DNA of 64,000 nucleotides, taken from positions 71,247,299-71,311,298 of the forward strand of contig CM043952.1 of assembly GCA_014529385.2 (NCBI GenBank), in the 5' to 3' direction. This document shows positions 35,146 through 46,737 of the stretch, piece by piece. The translations under genes were made by a program, and so were the position numbers. The first letter of the stretch is position 1, and each line of letters begins with the position of its first letter. This DNA is from Adiantum capillus-veneris. Lineage: Eukaryota; Streptophyta; Polypodiopsida; Polypodiales; Pteridaceae. The notes beneath the pieces are model-generated. The model saw only the letters and a list, made by a program, of their open reading frames with translations, searched no databases and was not told the origin of the DNA.

Positions 35146-36502
35146 CACTAGGTTGATAACCTAACAGGACATAAAAGTGTCCTTTCAAGGTTTTGAAAAA
35201 AACCTCCAAAACCATAGTAGATCCACTCATTTTGTAAAATCCTTTCATGAGTTTATAGTTCAAGGCCTACTACACATGGAAAAAATAAGAGACTTGTAAA
35301 ATGTCTCATCTTTTGGTCACACCAAGCCTCCAAAGTTGATGGACCAGTACATTTTCATCAAAACAGTCATTTCTTACGTTTTTTTGTATAAAAATAAGAT
35401 TAGGGATTTTTGTAGGACTTTAGATAAATTTCCTAGTTAGCTTCAATGGGTTGGTGATCAGAACATATAATTTCTTCTCACTCACTATTTTTTGTTTTGC
35501 CAAAAGAAATAGGTACAAAAAAGTTGAATTTTTACCATTCTGCAAACCTATCATCAAAGTTTCTATAGCCACACTGAATACAAATAATATATGCATGTTT
35601 TATTAGTTCCCTATTGTCCTTTAGGTTCATAAGGAGCCATGGAGCATGTCAAAAGAATAATACATCTCTTACCAAGGGGAATCTTGGGGACAAAGATGAA
35701 GTGCTAAATATAGCAAACATGAAAAAACTAGGTTCAACATTATGAGTTGTAGAATCCCATGGAAACTATTGAATATCTAGCCAAATTTGATCCTTATGAC
35801 TAGATATGGTTACTACGTACAAAATGCATATAGTTTTCACAAGAAACTAGCAATATTGAAAAAGCTATACTTAATATACTAGAATGTTTCGTTTTCTTCT
35901 ATAATAGAAAAAATCAACCATCGTTGTGTACTATGCAAAACAAGGTATTAGGTGCCCCAAAACTCAAGGAATATTAGCTTTATGTTACAATATGGGACAT
36001 AGAAAATCAAAACTACATTTGGATATCATGAAAGCCACCAAAAAAATCATAGAAGAGCTAAAATTGGCTAAAAAACAGGATTTGATAATTTTTGTAATTT
36101 GGTCATAACTTACAACTTTAATATTTATTTCTCCCTAGAAGCATCAGGACATGTTGAGGACTACTAAAGATAGTTCTCTAGCATTATAGACCTCACAAAC
36201 ATGAATTCTAGAGGGGTATAGTTGCAAAAAGTTGAAAAAAGCCAAAAATAGGACCCGTTTTTTCACACAGTTTAGGTTGTGAAATGTTGTGCAAGGACAA
36301 GGTTAAAGATGGAATTGATATTCCAAAAAAATGTCGATTTTTTTTCAGCTCATGAGACAACTTTCTAGATAGATAGCACCTCAAAATCCATTTTGAAACT
36401 CTTGACATAATTCAAGGAAAATGGTCACTTAACAGCACATAAAAGTGTCCCAGGAGATAAAAGTGTCCCAGGACATAGAAGTGTCCCATTACCAACCTAG
36501 TG
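35146..36502 (+). mobile_element. CACTAG/TTAA non-autonomous element, copy 2
   Basis: 1,357 bp, from 'CACTAGGTTGATAACC' to '...ATTACCAACCTAGTG', with TTAA on both sides. The right sub-terminal region holds three near-identical 18-bp words of the 'ggacataaaagtgtccca' type in tandem. The interior is AT-rich, without coding capacity, and matches the copies at 16,224 (same orientation) and 51,905 (opposite). Confidence 0.92.
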
Positions 36503-36983
36503 TTAACACTAGTTTGGTACCAAAACAGGACACTTAAGTATCTTTTTTGAGGTTTAAAAGAAAAAATATAGCGCTTTTTTCATGAAGTATCTTATCAAAT
36601 CCTTTTGGTGGAGTCTTATACATTATATAAGGTATGTGCAAAAATTCATAGACGTTGCAAAAAGAACAATTATACATGCCTTTACACCTTCCAAAGAAGA
36701 CATGGTACAAAAGAATAGGTTTACATATAGACCAACGCGACTCCTAGTCAAAAAACAAATATCCGCCATAAGATGTAAATTTGTGGCGTCTCTATGGCAC
36801 CAAGGAAATTGACAACCATTGGAGTTCCATACCAAAAAAATCAAATTCCACATGAAAAAATTCAGATTTGTGTGCCCTCTTTACTAAAATAGGACAGGCC
36901 GATTGTATGATCAAACAAGCACAGGCTGATTGTATGATCTTGCAATACGGCGTGCACTCGTAGTGAGTCGATCATGTCCTGCC

Positions 36984-37133
36984 TGTTGGAGCTATATATG
37001 GCTCACTCTACTGAACTTGGTCTCACCTATATATTTGTATCTTGTCCTTAATATGAATTAGTCTTTGGGAGCGTATATGGTGTGTCTCTTGTCTCGTCTC
37101 TCTCTCTTTCTCTCTACATCTCAATATGGTATC
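36984..37133 (+). repeat. C1 5' LTR
   Basis: 150 bp with TG and CA ends. It contains a CT-rich 3' end ('tctctctctttctctctac') and a 'tatatatgg' word near the start. It is nearly identical to 42,329-42,478. Confidence 0.95.
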
Positions 37134-37893
37134 AGAGCGGTAACGATCACGCGCCGATTCAATTCATGGTGACAACAGTATGTGTATGCGATTCGCATGT
37201 AAGATTCAAAATTGTTACAAATTTTATTTTTGAACGTTGATTCTTGCTAACTGTGGTTGTTTTGTGTTAAGAAGAATATGATTAGTGTTTTATGTGGCGT
37301 TTATTTATAATCAATCTAATCGTTGATTACCTTTTCTTGTTAATGACACCCTAAACTTCATCTCAATTTTTCTTGCTGTTTTGCTCAAAATTTGGAGAAA
37401 CGGGAAAAGTGCAATGGAGCGTAGCGCAATGGCACTTTTCATCCAAAACTTGTTCGTCTCCTCGAGCTCTTCGATTTGAGTTCTAGGTTTGTGTCAATCG
37501 GAGTTCGCAGCAGAAAGTTATGCTGTTTTTACTGCAATAGAGCTTGACGCAGCTTTCTTTGTCCTACTTCTTCGTGAAGCGTCCGCGATCGTTTTTTTTA
37601 TTTTGGCGTTAACTTTTTCGAGAAGATTTAGCTTTTTGATATTCGTATTGTGGGCGTCAATCTTGCGTCTCACGCCACTCTATTTTGAGGACTCGTTTAT
37701 TATTAACGTTTCCTTTACCCTATCTTTTTTGGGTGACGTCTCTCACATCTTTGGACGTTCCTTGAGCATCCTTCTTACGTTTATCGTTGACACAACGCAG
37801 TACTCATATCTCTCTCATTCTCAATTGCGGCCTTCACCATATATGGTGTGCAGATTCTGCGATCTTATCTTATACGTCTTCTCGCAACAAGAT
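37134..37893 (+). other. C1 5' untranslated leader
   Basis: About 760 bp between the LTR and the first plausible gag start at 37,894, including the primer site. No separate gene is seen. The frame is open upstream of the chosen start, but the residues are hydrophobic and unlike Gag. Confidence 0.6.
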
Positions 37894-40800
37894 ATGGCTA
37901 TGAATATTCTCGTCAACGGCTTTCCTTCTGGCCAGCGTTCTGTTCCTCCTTTCCAAGGTCAAGGATTTCCAGGCTGGAAAGCAAAGATGTTGTTAATTAT
38001 TGAAGGCGATGAACTCTCCGATGTTGTTCTTGGAAATCATGTTTGTCCACCTCAGCCTGTTGATACGGATAATGATAACGTGCTTATCACTGAAGGACCT
38101 ATATTTGAAGATTGGAATGTTGCCTATACGGATTGGCAAAGACGTGATAAAGCAGCTCGTCGGTATATTATTTCTGCTCTTACTGATTCCCTTTTGCTTG
38201 ATATGTATGAACTGCCTACTTCCCATGACGTATGGAAGTACCTTATTGCAAACTTTCAGAAGAAATCTGTTACAGAAATACTTTAGTTGAGAGGGTTGCT
38301 TAACAAGTTACAATATGAAGTTGGTACTGCCATGACGGGACATATTGAGTCTTTCAAATCTATTATTAATCAACTTGCTGCTGCCGGTGATCCTGTTCCA
38401 CAAAAGCAACTGATTACACTTCTCCTTGATATGGTGAAGGACTCTTCTTATGATAACATTGTTACTATTCTCTCTAATAAAGATGGTCTTGATTTCGACC
38501 AAGCTTGCATGTCTTTAATTGAATACTCTCAACGTCAAGAACGTCGGAATGCTGGTCACGATATAGCTATGATTTCACAAGAGGAGACTGAGTCACAATA
38601 GATGGAACGTGCTTTTTATGCTCGAAGGCGTCCATTTCAACGAGGAAACCGCAGAGATGGCCGTCGCGGTAATATTTTCTCTCGTCTCAAATTTCCTAAT
38701 AACCAATGTTCTTACTGCAACAGAAATGGCCATACTGAAGATGATTGTTGGGCACGTCAATATGATGAAGAACACAATATTACCACAAAACAACCACGTT
38801 TATCTAGAGACTCTTCTTCTTCTTGTTGTGAATATTGTGGACGATCTAATCATCCCACTCATATGTGCTATAAGCGTCGATTCGACACAGATCGGAATAG
38901 AGCATATGCTACTGAACATCGAAACAACATTGTACCAGAAACAAGCTGCGTCCTATGTTCAGTTGCTCCAGACAGAATACTTCATGTACGTGATGGATCA
39001 CTTTTTATTGTCGATTCTAGTGCTACAGGAAATATGACATTTCAATCTAAGTGGCTCCATAACTATCATCCGCTGCCAGTTCAACGTGTTGTTTATCTTG
39101 CTGATGATACTACTTGTCAAGTAAAGGGTATTGGAGACTTATATCTTGGTAGCTTATCTTCTTCCACTCGAATTTTGCGAGGAGTATTACATGTACCAGA
39201 TCTTCAACGTAGTTTTCTTTCAGTTGCTAGACTTGTTGATCTTGGTCTGTTTGTTGGATTTGATTATACCAAATGCCGAATTGAGAAAGATGGATAGACT
39301 ATAGCCACTGCTCCTCAAAACGGTAATTTGTTTGAACTCTCTCTCAATAATGCTGTAGCAAATATTGTCACTGCTCCAGGTGATCATGATTGCAAAGTAT
39401 GGCATCACCGTTTTGTTCATGCTGATTTCTCAAAACTCCTTGATCTTCAACGTCGTGATCTTGTTCATGGCATGGATCTTAAATCCCATCCCCATATGGG
39501 AATTTGTGAATTTTGTGCTCTTGGGAAACACAATCGTAAACCCTTTCCTCTTTCAAATACAACTCATTCTCATGACATATTGGATCTTGTTCATACTGAT
39601 ATATGTGGACCTCTATCTTCTTCGAGATCACAATATCGCTACTTCATTACTTTCATTGATGATTTCTCAAGGTATACGACTGTATTTCTACTTAGACAAA
39701 AATCTGAAGCCTTATCTATTTTCAAACAATTCCACAAGGCTCCGGAACTTCAAACTGGTCATCGCCTTAAAAAGCTTCGTAGTGACAATGGAGGCGAATA
39801 TGTTTCTCAAGAGTTTGTGAGTTACTGTGCTGACAATGGAATTCATCATGAACACACTATTCCATATTCGCCTCAATAGAATGGTGTTGCTGAACGAAAG
39901 AATCGCACTATTCTCAATGCTGTAAGATGTATGCTGATTCATTCTGACTTATCTCGTGTTTTCTGGGCTGAAGCTACTTTGACAGCAACATTTATTCAGA
40001 ATCATATTCCTACTACTGCACCCTCTGGTAAGATACCCATCACAGCATGGACAGGTGACATTCCTTCTGTATCTCATTTTCGAACCTTTGGATGTATTGC
40101 TTATATTCATGTTCCCAAAGAAACACGAACAAAGCTTGATGCTCCTGGTCTTAAAGTTATTTTTATTGGATATTCTGACACTTCCAAAGGCTACAAATTC
40201 TATGACCCTTCCTCCAAGAAAGTAATTGTGAATCGTGATGCTACTTTTAACGAACAGCTTATGGGAGGCTCATGGTCCATGGATGATTCTGATAATACTA
40301 AATCATTGCTTCAGGCTTTTCCATTTCTTTTAGAAGATGAAACTCTTCCTATAGAGCAACTTTCCTCCTCACAACCATCCATTCCAAATGTTGCCAATGA
40401 TGATATTGATATTTTTGTTGATCTGCCTATTGATTTTGAACATGGCTCATGTCATGTTTATGATGACGATATTGCTGATAATTCTTTTTCTACTTCTGAA
40501 GATCCCGTTACTTATGATGAAGCTATCTCTTCACCACAAAAGGATCAATGGCAAGAGGCTATGGAAGCAGAGTAGGATTCTCTTATCTCTAAAGGTACAT
40601 GGATACTAACTGAATTACCTCCTGGTCGTACAGCTATTAAATGTAAGTGGGTGTATGAAACAAAAGTAAAAGCAGATGGATCTTTTGACAAGTTCAAGGC
40701 GCGTTTAGTTGCAAAAGGTTACTCCCAAGTAGCAGGTGTTGATTACCAAGAGACTTTTTCACCAGTTGTTCGCATTACAAGTGTTCGAGTTTTATTGGCA

Positions 40801-42081
40801 TTTGCTGTTCAATTTGATTTAGAAGCTCATCAAATGGATGTGCGAACTGCTTTTCTTAATGGTGACTTGGAAGAGGAAATTTATATGGAACAACCAGAAG
40901 GGTTTGTTATTCCAGGTAAAGAAGACCTTGTTGCTCAACTCCATAAGGCACTATATGGTCTCAAACAAGCTTCGCGAGCTTGGTATACAAAATTTGATCT
41001 TTTTCTCACCTCTAAAGGATTCATCTCTTGCTCGTCAGACCCCAACTTATACATAAAACGCCAAGGTAGCAGTTTTGTGATTCTTGCTCTTTATGTGGAT
41101 GATACCATCCTTGTTTCCAATGATTTGGGATTTCTTCAACAAGTGAAAAAGTTATTGTCTTCTGCATTCGATATGGTGGATCTTGGAGAGATTCACTCTT
41201 GTTTTGGCATTCAAATCCAACGGAACCGTACAAAAGGTATTTTATTCCTTCGACAGTCAAAGTTTATTGCAGATACTATTCAAAAATTTGGTATGGAATC
41301 TGCACATTCAGCCAACACACCTTGTCTTGCGAGCTCTACGAAGAATACTTCTGACAATGGCGGTCAACTTGTCACAAATCAACCTTATGCTAACTTGATT
41401 GGATGTCTTCAGTTTGTTGGCATGAACACTCGTCCTGATATTCTGTTTGCTGCTAACTATCTTGGACAACATCTTGCATGTCCTTCTCTTAAGCATTGGT
41501 CTGCTGCAAAGCGTGTATTGAAATACTTGAAAGGCACTACAGATTTTGGTTTATTCTATTGACGACAACTCACATCGGATTCTATGCAATCTCTTTCTCT
41601 TTTGGGTTACACAGATGCAGACTAGGCAAGCTCACATTTATCTATGCGATCTACTAGTGGAAATTGCTTCTTTATAAATGGTTGTCTTGTTTCCTGGACC
41701 AGCAAGAAACAACGTTGTGTTGCAGTTTCTACGACTGAGTCAGAATATGTTGCGGCATCACTTACAGCTCGTGAGTTGATTTGGCTTCGACAAATACTGG
41801 TTGATATTGGTCACTCTCCTCTTTCTAGCACACCCTTGCGGTGTGACAACCAAAGTGCTATTAGTCTTGCAAAAGACTATGTTCAACATAATAAGTCAAA
41901 GCACATTGTTGTCCATTATCATTATGTCAGGTATGAAGTACGCAAGGGAACCATTATGGTTGAACACTGTCCAAGTGACCAGATGATTGTAGACATTTTG
42001 ACCAAAGGCCTCAATGAGTCACGTTTCATCCTCTTGCGCTCGGAGCTTGGAGTTGCTTCGGCCTCACTCTTTCTAGATTAG
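37894..42081 (+). pseudogene. C1 gag-pol polyprotein, single frame with seven premature stops
   Basis: From ATG 37,894 to the natural TAG at 42,079-42,081 every domain is in the same frame, with no indel that shifts it. Gag is of the UBN2 type ('WKYLIANFQKKS'). Two CX2CX4HX4C knuckles read 'CSYCNRNGHTEDDC' and 'CEYCGRSNHPTHMC'. Protease is 'FIVDSSATGNMT' (D-S-S for D-S-G). Integrase has an HHCC region ('HHRFVHADF', 'CEFC') and core residues in 'LVHTDICGP', 'RSDNGGEY' and 'NGVAERKNR'. RT has 'MDVRTAFLNGDLEEEIYM', 'LYGLKQASRAWY' and 'LYVDDTIL'. RNase H has 'SWTSKKQRCVAVSTTESEY' and 'LRCDNQSAISLAKD'. Premature stops lie at 38,284, 38,599, 39,295, 39,877, 40,573 and 41,623 (all TAG) and at 41,560 (TGA). 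Several replace an expected Gln (PQ*NG) or Trp (AD*AS). Confidence 0.95.
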
Positions 42082-42328
42082 CTTCTTTTCTATTGTAATA
42101 GCTTTGTACATATGACATTGTAATCTTTTAGGTACCATGCACTATGCACACTCCACATTTGCACCTTGTGATATCTAAGTCACTTGAACATTTGTACATA
42201 GATGCACAATTCACTTTCACATCATCACCGCTGGTTCATATTTCACATTGTATAGGGGCTTGGGTTTTTCCCTTGAACTCCCCAAGGGTTTTTTCATCCA
42301 AAGCTAGAGACCTTTGTTTGAGTGGGGG

Positions 42329-42478
42329 TGTTAGAGCTATATATGGCTCACTCTACTGAACTTGGTCTCACCTATATATTTGTATCTTGTTCTTAATATG
42401 AATCAGTCTTTGGGAGTGTATGTGGTGTGTCTCTTGTCTCGTCTCTCTCTCTTTCTCTCTACATCTCAACACTTCCTG
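42329..42478 (+). repeat. C1 3' LTR
   Basis: 150 bp, preceded by the polypurine tract 'gagtgggggtg'. It is nearly identical to the 5' LTR. Confidence 0.95.
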
Positions 42479-42923
42479 CGCATGATACTTGTAGAATCAT
42501 GGTTCTACACACAAAAATTTTATTGCACTTTGGAAATCCATAAAGGGTTCTTGTTGTCTTAGAACCAAGCACTTCCTTTCCCTCGCACAAAAACCTTTTT
42601 CTTTCGTTTGCACATACATAGCAAAACCTGCTTGCACGTGATGCCATTTTCATCAAAGTATGCCCACCCATTGGATCACTAGTGTACATGTATGCCCTTG
42701 AAGTATGCAACCGAGCAAAATCATTGTCTACAAGATGCTCTTGCAGACTTACCATAAAAGCAAAACGACTTGTGTTCTTCTTCCCATGGCGCATAGCGTG
42801 GCATATTTTTAAAGTCAAGTCGGTAACATTCATGTATAACAAAAATTAGGCAAAGTTGATGCAATTTTAGGACACTATAGTGTCTCAGGACACTTGAGTG
42901 TCCAATTACAGGACTAGTGTTAA

Positions 42924-43385
42924 GGTGTGAATTCCATCCCATTTGCTGAGAAAGATTGTCACTGTATCCTTATTGCGGTCTCGGTCTTCGCCCTTAAATA
43001 TTGGTGGTTTAAATTTCTTTAACAAGTCATCCACCTCTTTGGCAGCGAGAGTATGCAACGTATCATGAATTGGGCCTTGCCCTTGTGTGCCAACGTGCTC
43101 ATGCATATGGGTCTCAGCAGGACTCTTAGACTGCTGATGCATTAATTGAATTACTAATGTGGAAAGTTTAGTAACATTTTCATTTAAAGATTTAAAATTT
43201 TCATCCATGATGGTCATGCGTGTCTGAAGTGCATGAAATTATTGAATATCGAGAAACTCATAAGTATCTTCTCCTGCCATAGCGTCACGGTTACTCTCTT
43301 GGAGAGGATCTGGCCACGAGCCATCATTGGTAGGATCAGGAGTACTTTGCTCAAAATTGAATGTCATATTGATATCCGAATCCAT
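42924..43385 (-). pseudogene. G2 gag, N-terminal part
   Basis: This reads from ATG 43,385: 'MDSDINMTFNFEQSTPDPTN', a coiled-coil stretch ('NENVTKLSTLVIQLMHQQ') and 'FKPPIFKGEDRDRNKDTV' leading to 'WDGIHT'. Across the 7.8-kb insertion it joins to 'LRCPLDAVRALHMSL' in the same frame. One TAA lies near 43,240. It is typical for the start of a chromovirus Gag. Confidence 0.85.
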
Positions 43386-44151
43386 GGCTACACAGTGCGG
43401 TGAAAGAAGTACTCAAAAAATATACATGATATTGGGAGCACTGGAAAAGTAGAGTAGCCGTGCTAACTCCGTCGAAATCGATGGTAGTCCACCGTATATG
43501 GAGCTCCGCAAGCACTTGATAGTTGAATCAACTATGCTTGATGATGCCGCCAAAGATTTGTACTGCTTGAAATGTCATTGATGCCTGAATCCTTTCAAAG
43601 GAATTGCAATAGATAGTCTTCCAAAACTTCAACTCCATCAAACTTTAACTTCGATCAATTTCTGCAATTTCTGTCATTCGGACAGTTTACTTAGGCTTCG
43701 GTGGCCCCTTGCCTATGCTTGTGTCATATTTTGGCCTTGCCAACACCTTCGAACACCCTGGCTTGGGTATGAGGTGTGTGCCCGGGTGGGCACGTCCCCT
43801 ATCTTGAGGTTTTTTGGGATGAATTTCCCAAGTCCAAAGCCTTTGGGTGCCTTGTATGTGAAAATAAACGTTTGCGGTCGGCTATGGCAACCACGGCACT
43901 CCCCGCGCGTTGCGTTATGGGCGTCGCCCCAATGACATAAAATGCTCCCCAAGGCAGCGTGCATTTGTCGGACTAAGCCACGCAGTGTTTGCTAGAGGTC
44001 GAGGTCGCCTCCCTCCCAGCACAAGCGGTGCTTCTCACACAGTGGGACCTTGTCGTCCCCCTTAGCAGGCGGCTCTTCACGCCCTCAAAGAGAGGAGCAT
44101 GCAAAAAGCTCCACGCCCTCTTGCCCAAAATAGACCATGCTCTAATACCAA
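43386..44151 (-). other. G2 5' leader with primer-binding site
   Basis: Non-coding sequence between gag and the 5' LTR. On the minus strand 'ttggtattagagcatgg' (44,135-44,151) starts at the LTR edge and is a one-mismatch tRNA-Met primer site. The rest is GC-richer than its surroundings, and I see no gene in it. Confidence 0.8.
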
Positions 44152-44302
44152 TGTAAGATAGGGGTACTAGAGCCTGAGATTCCTCCACCCAACCACCCTT
44201 ATATAGGCATGCCCTTGGCCCTTTGCCCGAGTTGGACTCCCCGTTCCACACCGCCTAGCCTGGCCCTACCTTATCTAGTCCGGCCTTTCCGGTGTCCTAA
44301 TA
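44152..44302 (-). repeat. G2 5' LTR
   Basis: 151 bp. On the minus strand it runs from 'TATTAGGACACCGG' (the TG has decayed; the other copy keeps 'TGTCAGGACACC') to 'cccctatcttaca'. It contains a TATA-like 'cctatataagg' in the middle, which fits an LTR promoter. Confidence 0.9.
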
Positions 44303-44624
44303 AAAGCTTTATTTGAGAAAGACCTTCCCTCCCAAACTGGTAAGTATATACCACAATCAATGTGACCCAAGAACCAACATTGTGAATATGAAGCTCCTCA
44401 AGCCCCTTTGTTTTGTTTAATATTCACCAAATGCCATGCCAACCATATCCAGTTTCCATATCTCGTAATCATTAAACTTCATGAGACGCCATTATCTCAC
44501 CCAAAGAATCCCAAGCATTATTTATCTATAATCATCGAAACTGCAAAAAGTGACAGCTCATTTGTAATAAAACCTTAAAACCTGCTTTTTTTGTGTGTTT
44601 TTCTCTCAATAAACGTGGAGCGTC
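44303..44624. other. No gene seen
   Basis: A spacer of 320 bp between G2 and the next gypsy fragment, without recognisable features. Confidence 0.4.
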
Positions 44625-45480
44625 ATGACAACGGAAGAAGACTGGACCAATAACGCTTCAAAAAAAGAAATTAGTGGCGGCATTACTGAAAAGGAGTCTT
44701 CCATCAAAGTCATGGGGGTAAGGTTTAAGCCAACCAACCAAGAGACCTCTTGCCTAGGTTTGGAAGAGGTAGGTTCCCAAGAGAACCAAAATGTGGAAGA
44801 TGAAGGAATGTTAGAAGGTATGTTGTCTACAACAATTACAAATGATGATGAGTTCAAAGGTGTGTTAAAGAAATTTCCTAGGATTTTTGCTAAAGACTAC
44901 ACCGATGTGCTTGGAGTAGATGTTGTTCAACACAATATTGAGTTGAAGCCAGAGGCCACACCTAAGGCTCAAAAGCTACAAAGGCTAGGAGTCATCAAGG
45001 AGTAGGCTTTACTCAAGGAGGTAATAAAGCTTATAGCAGTAGGTTTTATTTATCCAGTGGAGAATTCAAAGTGGGTCTCTCCTGTTGTTGTCACTCCCAA
45101 GAAGAATGACAAGTGGAGGGTGTGTGGGATTACCGTCCACTAAATATAGAAACAAAAAGAGATCACTTTTCCCTCCTATTTCAGGATGGAATACTAAGTA
45201 AGGTAGCTGGTCATGAGAAGTACATCGTGTGTGATGGCTACACAGTTTACTTTCAAATAGGGTTTCCATTGGAGGACCAATTGATAACAGGGTTGTTATG
45301 CTTTTAGAGTCATGCCATTTGTCCTGACAAATGCTCCTGCAACTGTTCAATGTTTCATGAACATGGGGTTTCAAGAATTCTTTGTAAAGTCAATTAGGGT
45401 GTTCATTGATGATTTTTGCATTTATAGCTCAAAATCATTGCATCTACAAAAGGTAGAAGAAGACAATGGCTTCTCTCATC
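44625..45480 (+). pseudogene. Ty3/gypsy RT fragment of a different lineage (G4)
   Basis: This reads 'FPRIFAKDYTDVLGVDVVQH', then 'NIELKPEATPKAQKLQRLG', a TAG, 'KWVSPVVVTPKKNDKWRVC', and after a shift 'DYRPLNIETKRDHFSLLFQD' and 'KYIVCDGYTVYFQI'. It ends with 'MPFVLTNAPATVQCFMNMG' and 'IRVFIDDFCIYSSKSLHL'. It is the N-terminal half of a gypsy RT whose wording differs from G1-G3. It is cut off after the catalytic loop at about 45,475. There is no gag, integrase or LTR nearby. Confidence 0.88.
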
Positions 45481-46343
45481 TCATTTGGAAGTGACACACC
45501 TACAATGGGGATGCGTCTCCATATTTTCTCCAACTCTTCAATGAGGGGATTGAGGTAGATATCAATATTTTCCACCTTGTACTTCCTTGAAACAAGCAAG
45601 GAAAGAAGTATGTTTCCCTTCTTGGTTGTCTCCCATGGTGCGATGTTGTAATTGATGATCACCACAGGTCAAGTTCTCCATGAAGTAGACTTGGTGCCAA
45701 AGCGACCGACACTATTTCTTGCTAGCCTAAGCCTCAAGTGTCGAGGCTCTAGTCAAAACTTTGGCCATCGAGTGTCTATGTGCCTCCATGCAGATGAATC
45801 GGAAAGACACGCATCATTCCATCATTTAAGTGGTGGTTGGCGTGCCATGTGAGCAGCTCCACCATAGATCTACTTTTAAACATGTGTTGAATGTAAGCGA
45901 TTAGTGGAAATTGTCTCAATACCTTATGGGGTAGGTGCTCCCCACTCACTCTTGTCTTGTAGTGTGCTTTATGTCACATGGGACATGAGGTGGCATGTGT
46001 GTGCTCATTGCGGTATAGTATGTCATCCTCGATGCACGCGTGGATGTGCTCATACTCCATGTCAACTGTAGTGATGTACAATCTAGCTCATTGGAGATTC
46101 AGAGGCATGTGGTGATCCTTATGAAGCATTTTGCCCATCAAACTACAACAAAAAAAGAATATTAATACATATGCAAGCCCATGCCATGAAGGGAGTTCCA
46201 TGTATAAAAATCCATGGATAGAACTTACCCAAGGAGTGCATCTACACTTGCATTGCTCCAACCAAACTTTTCTTGCAAGTCAAGGACTTCCACTTAAGAT
46301 CGAAGAACCAAGCATTGTGTAGCATCATAAAGAGATGTTTGGG
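45481..46343. other. No gene recognised
   Basis: Short frames only. No family signature was seen on either strand. Confidence 0.35.
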
Positions 46344-46737
46344 CACTCAACAACAACTTGTCCGGTCTAATTGTTTCTATCTATCGAGTCCCTGGTCCAC
46401 AATCCTCCTCACACATGTTTCCTTATATTGAATTGTTGGGAGAGAGCGCAGGTAGACAAGAAGAGAGAGAGTTGACGCCATCATATACAAACACTCAACA
46501 ACAACTTGTACGGTTTTGTTGTTTCTATCTATCGAGTCCTTGGTCTACAATCCTCCTCACACATGTTTCCTTCTATTGAACTGCAGGGAGAGAGCACAGG
46601 TAGACAAGAAGAGAAAGAGTTGACACCATCATATACAAACCCCAAAGCATGTGGAGAGAACACACTGGGTACACATATATAGTGGGGATTCCTAGCTATA
46701 TATAGCATAAATGTGGGCTATCTAGAGATCTCCAACA
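46344..46737 (-). repeat. Copia-type LTR (C3) containing a 148-bp tandem duplication
   Basis: On the minus strand it begins 'TGTTGGAGATCTCTAGATAG', directly after the purine tract 'gcggggg', exactly as in C1 ('TGTT(A/G)GAGC'). Its distal part is two copies of a 148-bp unit, 46,344-46,491 and 46,492-46,639 ('cactcaacaacaacttgt' to 'catcatatacaaa'), at roughly 90 percent identity by eye. The outer end is not defined. Confidence 0.65.

Larger units (their letters stand above)
36984..42478 (+). mobile_element. Ty1/copia element C1 with 150-bp LTRs
   Basis: The LTRs at 36,984-37,133 and 42,329-42,478 are both 150 bp, run from 'TGTT(G/A)GAGC' to 'CTACATCTCA' and differ at only a handful of bases. 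The primer site 'tggtatcagagcgg' begins at 37,137 and the polypurine tract 'gagtggggg' ends next to the 3' LTR. No clear target duplication is present: the flanks are CTGCC and ACACT. The internal frame is uninterrupted except for stop codons. It is one of the younger insertions here. Confidence 0.95.
36507..42919 (+). mobile_element. CACTAG/TTAA element, copy 3, with a different body and a nested copia
   Basis: The left end 'CACTAGTTTGGTACCAAA' and the reversed right end 'CACTAGTCCTGTAATTGG' are related to the other copies. Sub-terminal 'ggacacttgagtgtcc'-type palindromes sit at both ends. TTAA precedes and follows. Excluding the copia, the body is only about 920 bp (36,507-36,983 and 42,479-42,919) and is not similar to the 1.35-kb copies, so it is a separate subfamily mobilised by the same ends. 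It sits end to end with copy 2, sharing a TTAA. Confidence 0.85.
30767..44302 (-). mobile_element. Ty3/gypsy element G2, rearranged and split by two nested insertions
   Basis: A minus-strand chromovirus with short LTRs of about 151 bp. The 5' LTR is at 44,152-44,302 with its tRNA-Met primer site inside it. The 3' LTR is at the left end but is split by an inversion (30,767-30,806 and 31,165-31,271). The flanks 'AAAGT' (30,762-30,766) and 'AAAGC' (44,303-44,307) match at four of five bases and are a likely decayed target duplication. Removing the elements at 35,146-36,502 and 36,507-42,919 leaves about 5.8 kb, a normal size. At the insertion point the gag reading frame joins exactly across the single TTAA ('GIHT-LRCPLDA'). 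Confidence 0.9.

Noticed and set aside
35926-36408. Open frames in the CACTAG/TTAA elements (for example the frame shared by 36,208-36,408 and 51,980-52,180)
   Set aside because: They are short, AT-driven and conserved only because the elements are copies; no domain or coding pattern is seen.
38000-39820. Second-frame open frames over copia C1
   Set aside because: They are hydrophobic shadow frames of the gag-pol reading, lacking any motif.
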